Part shown: positions 57,808 through 64,000 of the stretch, in pieces
Layout of the letters: the number at the start of each line of letters is the position of its first letter
Numbering within the stretch: position 1 is the stretch's first letter
Position numbers and translations under genes: made by a program
Origin: Oscillibacter sp.
GTDB lineage: Bacteria > Bacillota > Clostridia > Oscillospirales > Oscillospiraceae
Direction: 5' to 3'
NCBI GenBank assembly: GCA_020025475.1
Contig: JAHHSA010000002.1
Location: 20,251 to 84,250 of the forward strand
Length of the DNA: 64,000 bases
Notes under the pieces: model-generated
Database searches by the model: none
Told to the model about the DNA's origin: nothing
Seen by the model: the letters and a program-made list of their open reading frames with translations, nothing else

Positions 57808-58772
57808 ACAAGATCCCTTTTAATGCCTTTCGTCACTCGATAGACGTCCTCCATGGTATTCATGCGGACGATCTGTTCCTTGTAGTAGTTGGCATGGGAC
57901 ACGCCCTTGAGATACCAGCAGAAATGGCGGCGTGCTTCCAGCACCGTGACCCGCTCTCCCTTGTAGGGCAGACTCAGCTCAAACTGGCGGACGGCAGTAT
58001 CCACCCGGTCAGACAGGGGCGGCAGCTCCGGAATGGGTCTGCCCTCCAGGGCGGCCTTGGCCTGCTGGAAGATCCAGGGATTGCCGAAGCAGCCCCGGCC
58101 GATCATGGCCATGTCTGCCTTGGTGTGCTGCAAAATGCGGACGGCGTCCTCCGGCTTCCAGATGTCGCCATTGGCAATGACGGGGATGGAGACGGCCTCT
58201 TTCACCTGACGGATACAGTTCCAGTCTGCCTGTCCACCGTAGACCTGGGCCCGGGTGCGTCCATGGACGGCAACGGCGGAAACACCGGCCTGTTCCAACG
58301 TCTGGGCAAATTCCACACAGTTGCAGCTGCCCATATCCCAGCCACGGCGGAATTTTGCCGTGACAGGGACAGAGATGGCCTTTACTACCGCCTCCACGAT
58401 GCGGGCAGCTTTTTCAGGGTCCTTCATCAAGGCAGCGCCATCGCCGTTGTTGACGATCTTGCCCATGGGACAGCCCATATTGATGTCCAGAATGTCCGCT
58501 CCGGTCTGTTCAATGGCAATCTGGGCGGCCTCAGCCATGCAGACGGGGTCACTGCCGAAGATCTGTACGGCGGCGGGGTGCTCGCCGGGAAACATGGACA
58601 GAAGGGAGAGCGTTTTTTTGTCGTGATAGCAGAGCGCCTTGGAGGAAATCAGCTCTGTGATGGTATAGCCGGCCCCCAGCTCGGAGCAGATCTGCCGGAA
58701 GGCGGCGTCGGTGACGCCGGCCATAGGGGCCAGCACCAACTGGGAGTCAATGGTTACGTTCCCGATGGTCAT
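57804..58772 (-). CDS. dusB: tRNA dihydrouridine synthase, DusB type
   Basis: Reduces uridine to dihydrouridine in tRNA D-loops with FMN and NADPH. The 322-residue TIM-barrel shows VLAPMAGVTDAAFRQICSELGAGYTITELISS, the catalytic Cys in DINMGCPMGKIVNNGDGAALM, VTAKFRRGWD, VHGRTR and IGRGCFGNPWIF. ATG 58772 has GAGAGGA upstream. It follows the PF06541-type gene by 38 bases. Confidence 0.95.
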   Translation of the reverse strand: MTIGNVTIDSQLVLAPMAGVTDAAFRQICSELGAGYTITELISSKALCYHDKKTLSLLSMFPGEHPAAVQIFGSDPVCMAEAAQIAIEQTGADILDINMGCPMGKIVNNGDGAALMKDPEKAARIVEAVVKAISVPVTAKFRRGWDMGSCNCVEFAQTLEQAGVSAVAVHGRTRAQVYGGQADWNCIRQVKEAVSIPVIANGDIWKPEDAVRILQHTKADMAMIGRGCFGNPWIFQQAKAALEGRPIPELPPLSDRVDTAVRQFELSLPYKGERVTVLEARRHFCWYLKGVSHANYYKEQIVRMNTMEDVYRVTKGIKRDLV

Positions 58773-58810
58773 GGAATACGTCCTCTCATAGTTGTTGTCA
58801 GATTGAAATA

Positions 58811-59854
58811 TCAATGCTGTTCGTTATCATCGTCCAGCTCCCGGAGTGCCTGAAAAGCCTCCTGAAAGTCCCTGGCTATTGCGGAGGGGTTGGCGTGGAG
58901 AATACGCAGAGACCGCTTGTAGGAGCGGGCGGTGCGGCTGCGGAGCTGGGCTTCCCGCACATGAATCTCTTCCAGGGCATGGGCAATCTCGCGCTTCTTC
59001 TCTGCCAGCTCCTCTGCGGTGAGCTGCACATTTTCGGCCAGATGATCCCGGCAGCTTTCCAGGGAGTCGGCAATGGTGGAGAGCACTTCCAGGCGGAAGG
59101 CGGTGCGGCGGCTGAGGGCGGCTTCCACACGCTCCTGGCGCTTGAGCATCCGTTCCGCACGGGCTTCCCGGTGCTGCTGGAGCTGGGCTTCCAGCCGATC
59201 CTGCAGCAGCAGAGCCTCGGCCTGCGTGCGCTCCCGGCGGTGGTGCAGATCCTCTTTGACAAAAGTGGTGACCACCTCGGCCCGGCGGGCCAGGCGCCGC
59301 AGTTCCTCGTTTTCCTCGGTCAGCCTGGTCAGAACCTCCTTCAAGTCCAGAGCAGCCTGGACGGAGCGAACCACATCAACGGTGAAGAGTACCGTCATCA
59401 CCAGGGCCAGTGGGTCCACCAGCAGACTGGGGACCCGGCTGAACAGACGGGCTACCGGCGGGTGAAGGAAGCGCACCAGCAGAATGGAGAAAAAACCCCA
59501 GGCGATGGAGGAGGAAAGGCAGATGTAACCGTGGAGATTCAGAGGCTGCTTGGAGTAGTCCCAGTACCGTACCTTGAAAAGACGTTCCATGATGGCACCG
59601 GTGACGTATTCCAGGAGCGTGGCCGCGGCGGTGCCGCAGAAATACACCAGCCAAAGATTCCCGGCCACCGGCAGTGTGACGAAGAGAATGAGAATGGCGC
59701 CGGAGCCGTAGATGGGCAGCAGGGGACCATGCAAAAAGCCCCGGTTTACCCAGTGCCGCTGGCAGAGGGAGACATAGCAGGACTCCCACACCCAGCCGCA
59801 GAAGCAGTAGAAGAAGAACAGCAGAACCCACTGTCCTGTGGTATAGATGTGCAT
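58811..59854 (-). CDS. PF06541-type membrane protein with long coiled-coil tail
   Basis: A 347-residue protein. Residues 1-170 are the membrane domain of the putative ABC-transporter type IV / CmpB family (FFFYCFCGWVWESCYVS, NRGFLHGPLLPIYGSGAI, EYVTGAIMERLFKVRYWDYS). Residues about 170-345 form a Glu/Arg/Leu-rich region that reads as coiled coil (LTRLTEENEELRRLARRAEVV, LLQDRLEAQLQQHREARAERM). The family often lacks this tail. ATG 59854 has GGGAG 6 bases upstream. Function unknown. Confidence 0.78.
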   Translation of the reverse strand: MHIYTTGQWVLLFFFYCFCGWVWESCYVSLCQRHWVNRGFLHGPLLPIYGSGAILILFVTLPVAGNLWLVYFCGTAAATLLEYVTGAIMERLFKVRYWDYSKQPLNLHGYICLSSSIAWGFFSILLVRFLHPPVARLFSRVPSLLVDPLALVMTVLFTVDVVRSVQAALDLKEVLTRLTEENEELRRLARRAEVVTTFVKEDLHHRRERTQAEALLLQDRLEAQLQQHREARAERMLKRQERVEAALSRRTAFRLEVLSTIADSLESCRDHLAENVQLTAEELAEKKREIAHALEEIHVREAQLRSRTARSYKRSLRILHANPSAIARDFQEAFQALRELDDDNEQH

Positions 59855-59865
59855 ACTGACTCCCT

Positions 59866-61077
59866 TCAAAACTGGTCAATTCGGAAATCACCCCGGGCGG
59901 CAGCGTCGGCCCGGCGCTGTTTGTCTGCTGCCAAAGCATCCAACATCCCGCCGATAATCTGGTTGGATACCAGGAAACCAGTGGGGGTCAGATGCCAGCG
60001 CTCATCCTCGCGGACGGCGTATCCCGCCTTCTCACACTGCTCCAGAAAGGGGAGAAAGCAGCGGAAGCGGCGGCGGAACCGAGCCTCAAAAACGGCGGGG
60101 GAGATGCCTTCCACCGTCCGCAAACCCAGCATCAGATACTCTGTGTCCCGGTCCATAGGGGCGATGGGCTCACTCTCGGAGAGAACCGGGGCGTGACCGG
60201 CCACCCCCCGCAAATAGGCATCGAAATCCCGCTGATAGGCATAGCGGACACCGCCAAAGTCGGAGTGTGCGCCGGGGCCGAAGCCTGTGTACTCGCCCAA
60301 CTTCCAGTATTTCAGGTTATGGCGGGATTCATAGCCCGGACGGGCAAAGTTGGAGATCTCGTACTGTTCATAGCCGTTCTGACGAAGATACTCCACGGTG
60401 TAGAGGTACATATCCGCCTGGGCCTCGTCGTCGGGAAGATTGGCAGTGTCCCGGATCTTGAAGAGGGGAGTGCCCTCCTCCACCTTCAGGCCGTAGCAGG
60501 AGAGGTGCTCCGGGTGGAGATTCACGGCAGCGGAGAGATTTTCCTGCCAGCGCTCCATGGTCTGACCCGGCAGACCGTAGATGAGATCCAGAGACAGGTT
60601 CTCAATTTTGGCCTTCCGGGCACTCTCCACGGCGGAGAAGAGCTGGGAGACATCGTGAACACGGCCAATGGACTTCAATTCCTCATCGCAGGCGGACTGC
60701 ATGCCCAGGGAGATGCGGTTGAAGCCCGCCCGGCGCAGGGTGCGAAGCGCCTTGAAGTCCTGGGCGGAGTCAGGATTTGCCTCAAGGGTGATTTCGGCGT
60801 CTTTGGCTACATCGTATTTCTTCCGAATCGTTTTCAGAAGTTTTACCAGCCGCTTCTCACCCAGGTAACTGGGGGTACCGCCGCCAAAGTAGATGGTGTC
60901 CACCAGGTAGCCCCGGGCAAAGGTGGAAATCTCAGTCAGATGGGCGCAGAGGGCGTTGGTGTATTCATCCATACGGCCCTCATTCCCAGCCAGGGAATAA
61001 AAATCACAGTAAATACATTTTTGCTTGCAAAAAGGAATGTGAACATAGAGACCAAGTGGCTTTTTCGCAATTTTCAT
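59866..61077 (-). CDS. hemW: HemW-like radical SAM protein
   Basis: A 403-residue radical SAM protein. The cluster motif is CKQKCIYCDF (about 18-26), with GGGTPSYLG and the HemN C-terminal domain. HemW proteins resemble coproporphyrinogen III dehydrogenase but act in heme binding or transfer; I favour HemW because the N-terminal extension of true HemN is absent. AAAAAGGAG precedes the ATG. First gene of the operon that includes dusB and a sigma factor. Confidence 0.9.
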   Translation of the reverse strand: MKIAKKPLGLYVHIPFCKQKCIYCDFYSLAGNEGRMDEYTNALCAHLTEISTFARGYLVDTIYFGGGTPSYLGEKRLVKLLKTIRKKYDVAKDAEITLEANPDSAQDFKALRTLRRAGFNRISLGMQSACDEELKSIGRVHDVSQLFSAVESARKAKIENLSLDLIYGLPGQTMERWQENLSAAVNLHPEHLSCYGLKVEEGTPLFKIRDTANLPDDEAQADMYLYTVEYLRQNGYEQYEISNFARPGYESRHNLKYWKLGEYTGFGPGAHSDFGGVRYAYQRDFDAYLRGVAGHAPVLSESEPIAPMDRDTEYLMLGLRTVEGISPAVFEARFRRRFRCFLPFLEQCEKAGYAVREDERWHLTPTGFLVSNQIIGGMLDALAADKQRRADAAARGDFRIDQF

Positions 61078-61105
61078 GGAAGTCTCCTTTTTGGAATATC
61101 ATTTA

Positions 61106-61134
61106 AGTTTACCGCTTTTTGACGCTCAATGCAA
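61106..61134 (-). promoter_or_regulatory. Promoter of the hemW operon
   Basis: TTGCAT (61134-61129), 17-base spacer, TAAACT (61111-61106), about 29 bases before the start codon. Confidence 0.65.
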
Positions 61135-61282
61135 GAACCCATCTGTGAAATCCTGCTTGACCGGCAGACATGTTGCAAAGCACCGCCACTCTTAAGAAGA
61201 AAGAGACCGCTGTGCCTTCCCGGTTGGGGGCAAGAGCGCAAACAAACGAATGGCAGCGAATCAGTTATCTGCGGCGTTTCTC

Positions 61283-61311
61283 GCATAATTTTCCCACAGT
61301 TCCACATCCTA
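61283..61311 (+). promoter_or_regulatory. Candidate forespore (sigma-G/F-like) promoter of spoVAC
   Basis: GCATA (61283-61287), 17-base spacer, CATCCTA (61305-61311) resembles the sigma-G pattern GHATR / CATNNTA. The start would fall only about 16 bases before the ATG, leaving just room for AAAAGGAG. Confidence 0.35.
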
Positions 61312-61333
61312 TTGTGGAAAAGGAGATGGAACT

Positions 61334-61780
61334 ATGAACATGAGCAACGAGGATTACCTGGACTATGTGGGAAAAAAGTCGAAAAAATCGCCGCTTTGGA
61401 AGGACTGTGTTTTTGCTTTCCTTATCGGCGGGGCCATTTGCTGCCTGGGCCAGCTGATCCAGAACGGCTGGATGTCGACGGGCCTGGCGAAGCAGGATGC
61501 GGGCACGGCCACCTCCTGCACCCTGGTATTTCTCTCCGCCCTGCTGACGGGGCTGAACCTCTATTCAAAGCTGGCCCGGTACGGCGGTGCGGGAACATTG
61601 GTGCCCATCACCGGCTTTGCCAATGCCGTGGTGTCTCCGGCCATTGACTTCAAGAGTGAGGGCTTTGTCACCGGCATGGCATCCCGGATGTTCCAGGTAG
61701 CCGGTCCTGTGCTGGTATTCGGGACTACTGCCAGCGTGGTGTACGGCGTCATTTTGATGCTGCTGAAGCAGTGGGGCTGA
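61334..61780 (+). CDS. spoVAC: Stage V sporulation protein AC
   Basis: A 148-residue membrane protein of the SpoVAC/SpoVAEB family, which in Bacillus forms part of the channel moving dipicolinic acid into and out of spores. It starts NEDYLDYVGKKSKKSPLWKDCVFAFLIGGAICCLGQLI and contains GGAGTLVPITGFANAVVSPAIDFKSEGFVTGMASRMF, both very typical. The normal partners spoVAD and spoVAE do not follow; a terminator comes directly after the gene. Confidence 0.94.
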   Translation: MNMSNEDYLDYVGKKSKKSPLWKDCVFAFLIGGAICCLGQLIQNGWMSTGLAKQDAGTATSCTLVFLSALLTGLNLYSKLARYGGAGTLVPITGFANAVVSPAIDFKSEGFVTGMASRMFQVAGPVLVFGTTASVVYGVILMLLKQWG

Positions 61781-61787
61781 CGCACTC

Positions 61788-61821
61788 TCTCCCCGGCGAT
61801 AGTTCGCCGGGGAGAATTTTT
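61788..61821 (+). terminator. Terminator of spoVAC
   Basis: A perfect 12-bp stem (tctccccggcga / tcgccggggaga) with loop TAGT, followed by ATTTTT. Confidence 0.92.
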
Positions 61822-61899
61822 CTGTTTTGGCGCGTGGGTTTCTTTTTCGCCGGGGGTATTATAAAATAAAAAAGCAACGACGGAAAGGGGGTTGGGAGC

Positions 61900-62445
61900 A
61901 TGGAGGAGCGGGAGATCATTGCATTATTGGTGCAGCAGGATGACAGCGGTCTCCGGGCCTTTCAGACCCGCTATGGCCCTCTGATCCGCTACATCATCGC
62001 ACCTATCCTGCCGGATGTGCGGGAGCAGGAGGAGTGCTTCTCCGATGTCAGCTGGAAGGTGTGGAACCGGATTGAAACCTATCAGGCGGACCGGGGCAGT
62101 TTCAAGTCCTGGCTGACGGTGCTGACCCGGAACACGGCACTGAACCGGGCACGCCGCAACCAGCACCCAACGCAGCAGGGGGAAGAGCTCTCACCGGAGC
62201 TGCCAGACAAGGGCCCAGCCCCGGAGGAGGCGCTGCTCCACCAGGAGCAGATGCTGAATCTGAAACGGATTTTGTGGCAGCTGGATGAGAAAGAGCGAAT
62301 CCTGCTGTTTCGCAAATATTACTACCACCAGCCTACCGCCCAGATCGCGGCAGAGCTGGGCATGACGGAACGGGCGGTGGAGGGTCGGCTGTATCGCCTG
62401 AAACAAAAGCTGCGAGACCGATTAGGAGGTGAGGACCATGCGTGA
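61900..62445 (+). CDS. ECF-type RNA polymerase sigma factor
   Basis: A 181-residue sigma factor with region 2 (DDSGLRAFQTRYGPLIRYIIAPILPDVREQEECFSDVSWKVWNRI, FKSWLTVLTRNTALNRARR) and region 4 (LDEKERILLFRKYYYHQPTAQIAAELGMTERAVEGRLYRLKQKLRDRL). AAAGGGGG lies upstream of the ATG. It overlaps the next gene by 8 bases; that gene is its likely membrane regulator. Confidence 0.92.
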   Translation: MEEREIIALLVQQDDSGLRAFQTRYGPLIRYIIAPILPDVREQEECFSDVSWKVWNRIETYQADRGSFKSWLTVLTRNTALNRARRNQHPTQQGEELSPELPDKGPAPEEALLHQEQMLNLKRILWQLDEKERILLFRKYYYHQPTAQIAAELGMTERAVEGRLYRLKQKLRDRLGGEDHA

Positions 62446-63973
62446 ACCATCCTTTGACGAACTGGATCAGATGCTCTCTGAAATGAATCCCGGCGATGAT
62501 CTGCTGGAAACCATGGTGGAGCAGGTGACGCCCTGGAAAAAGAACACCAACCGCATTGTCTGCGGCCTAGCCCTCACCACCATCAAGCTGAACTTCCTGC
62601 TCCTTGACTATCTGCTGCCCACCATAGGCATGGTACTGCTGGTACTGGGCTTTCGGGGCCTGCGGCGGGAAAACGGAGCGTTCCGGCTCTGTTACGGCCT
62701 CAGCATGGTGCAGCTGGGAATGCAGGCAGCGGTACTGCTGCTCAACTGCACCATCTGGAATCAGCGGATTTATACAGAATTTTTCCCGCATCTGATCAAT
62801 TGCGCGGCTTTGGGTCTGCTGGCGGTGATGATTGCCGGACTGTGGCAGGGCCTGCGGCAGGTACGGCGGAAGGCAGGGCAGGAGCCCAAGGCGACCTGCG
62901 CCCTCCAGATGCTGCTCTGGTATGGCGGCCTGATTGCGCTGGGCCTGGCGGGCTACCACGGACTGTTTGCAGGTCTGTGCATGGTCGTTCTCTATGTCCT
63001 GATGCTCCGCAGCCTTTCCCGGTTCTGTGCCGAGTTGGATGCGGCGGGCTACGTGATGGAGCCTGCGCCGGTGCGCTTGTCCGACCAGACGGTCACCGTG
63101 GGCATCATGGCGGCACTGGCGGCGGGCATGAGCCTCTGCTTCGTCCTTTTCCACAGCTACCCCATGGAGTGGACGGCAGTGGGGGACACGGCACCGACGG
63201 CGCAGGTCCAGGCTGCGGCGGATCATCTGCGCGCTCTGGGCTTTCCTGAGGACGTGCTGGCGGACCTGACAGAGGAGGACATCCTCTCCTGCAAGGACGC
63301 CGTCCGCCTGGTGACAGATCACCACGAGCATCCGTTTAACGACGGTCGGGAAGTGGTGGAGTCCTGTGGAAACTATACCCAGCACTCTACGGTCTATGAT
63401 GTCAAGGAGCTGCTGATCACCAACGTGGGCGTAGAGCTGCCGGGGGAGAGGGAACAGTGGAAGCTGTTCCATCATTTCCGCTGGCAGGTGGACCCCGGCT
63501 TCCGCGGCACCGAGTCCATCCAATTCTGGCCTGCCTATCGGAATGACCACGAACAGGTGGGATGGGAGCTGCACGGTGATTTCACCGGCCAGCTGCTATA
63601 TGACCTGGACGGTACCACCTGCCGCGCGGACTACTACCGACTGGACAGTACCTCCTATGAGGCATCGGACTTGTTTGGAAACAGCAGCACTGTCACCGAT
63701 GTGTTTGCGGAGTTCTCCCTGCCAAAGCACGGTGAGAACAAGAGGGGTTATGTGTCCTATGCCATTGAGGAGATCCAGGACGGCATGATCGTGGACTCCT
63801 GGATGAATTACACCCACCAGACCGACTGGTTCCAGTATCCGGTCTGCACGGCCCGGGAGCGCCGGATGCGGGGCGGCTTTGACCTGGACGGGACCTTCCG
63901 TACCGTGCAGGATGCGCTGCAATTCTATCCAAACGATGAGGTGCTGGAAACCTTCAGCCAACGGCACAGCTAA
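62438..63973 (+). CDS. Unrecognised multi-spanning membrane protein, probable sigma-factor regulator
   Basis: A 511-residue protein, not recognised. A cytoplasmic N-terminus of about 45 residues (PSFDELDQMLSEMNPGDDLLETMVEQVTPW) precedes about six membrane helices (50 to 240), then a large domain of 270 residues after the last helix (DHLRALGFPEDVLADLTEEDILSC and onward). AGGAGG lies 8 bases before ATG 62438. Pairing with an ECF sigma gene and topology suggest an anti-sigma or sensor role, but no zinc-finger motif is present. A second reading is a transported-signal receptor. Confidence 0.65.
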   Translation: MREPSFDELDQMLSEMNPGDDLLETMVEQVTPWKKNTNRIVCGLALTTIKLNFLLLDYLLPTIGMVLLVLGFRGLRRENGAFRLCYGLSMVQLGMQAAVLLLNCTIWNQRIYTEFFPHLINCAALGLLAVMIAGLWQGLRQVRRKAGQEPKATCALQMLLWYGGLIALGLAGYHGLFAGLCMVVLYVLMLRSLSRFCAELDAAGYVMEPAPVRLSDQTVTVGIMAALAAGMSLCFVLFHSYPMEWTAVGDTAPTAQVQAAADHLRALGFPEDVLADLTEEDILSCKDAVRLVTDHHEHPFNDGREVVESCGNYTQHSTVYDVKELLITNVGVELPGEREQWKLFHHFRWQVDPGFRGTESIQFWPAYRNDHEQVGWELHGDFTGQLLYDLDGTTCRADYYRLDSTSYEASDLFGNSSTVTDVFAEFSLPKHGENKRGYVSYAIEEIQDGMIVDSWMNYTHQTDWFQYPVCTARERRMRGGFDLDGTFRTVQDALQFYPNDEVLETFSQRHS

Positions 63974-64000
63974 AGCCGTGAAATCGGCCCAATGAATTAT

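Overview
The window looks like a chromosome segment from a GC-rich, spore-forming, anaerobic Clostridia member, probably an Oscillospiraceae gut bacterium of the Flavonifractor/Lawsonibacter/Intestinimonas type. Evidence: Gram-positive gene order (rimP-nusA-ylxR-ylxQ-infB-rbfA-nrnA-truB-ribF), sporulation genes (spoIIE, spoVAC), a type III glutamine synthetase, oxygen-independent HemW, strong AGGAGG ribosome sites, GTG/TTG starts, and RNA-level regulation (T-box, attenuators). The genus is inference. No phage, CRISPR, rRNA, tRNA or defence island was seen.

Layout. 1-1170 is the end of a dicarboxylate/amino acid symporter. 1438-5439 (minus) is a T-box controlled ABC transporter operon with a tryptophan-like specifier and an embedded fumarylacetoacetate-hydrolase-family enzyme. 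5588-8582 holds an M24 peptidase and a CBS/DRTGG Mn-dependent pyrophosphatase. 8703-12872 is a compact LRR / VWA / MoxR-AAA / Nfu operon. 12992-16806 holds htpG, a zinc-ribbon membrane protein and a split ThrE exporter. 16861-25035 (minus) is a tightly packed aromatic amino acid operon, aroF-tyrA-aroB-aroA-aroC-pheA-aroEK-aroQ. It covers every step from DAHP to chorismate plus the Phe and Tyr branch enzymes, and is preceded by a Phe/Tyr-rich leader peptide with a complete attenuator.

25123-37547 holds a zinc-dependent phospholipase-like gene, lrgAB, an ECF sigma/anti-sigma pair, glnN, a DUF1846 gene, tex, spoIIE and a small membrane protein. 37756-46953 (minus) is the rimP-nusA-infB translation/transcription operon with a terminator-like hairpin in its leader. 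Its infB 3' end is duplicated around a palindrome-rich insert, next to an unrecognised gene. 46990-48984 (minus) is zur-znuC-znuB with a Zur-like box. 49083-55566 (plus) carries a nucleotidyltransferase, an NSS transporter with xdhC, dCMP deaminase and a pyruvyltransferase/FrhB fusion. 55609-61134 (minus) carries queT behind a structured leader, then hemW, a PF06541-type protein, dusB and an ECF sigma/anti-sigma pair. 61334-63973 holds spoVAC and a third ECF sigma factor with a membrane partner.

The main theme is amino acid control by nascent-RNA devices: a Trp-type T-box for a transporter, Phe/Tyr ribosome-mediated attenuation for biosynthesis, a likely riboswitch for queT, and a terminator in the nusA leader. 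The best candidates for something undescribed are the aro leader, the queT leader with no recognised aptamer, the infB 3'-end duplication, and the MoxR/VWA/LRR/Nfu operon.
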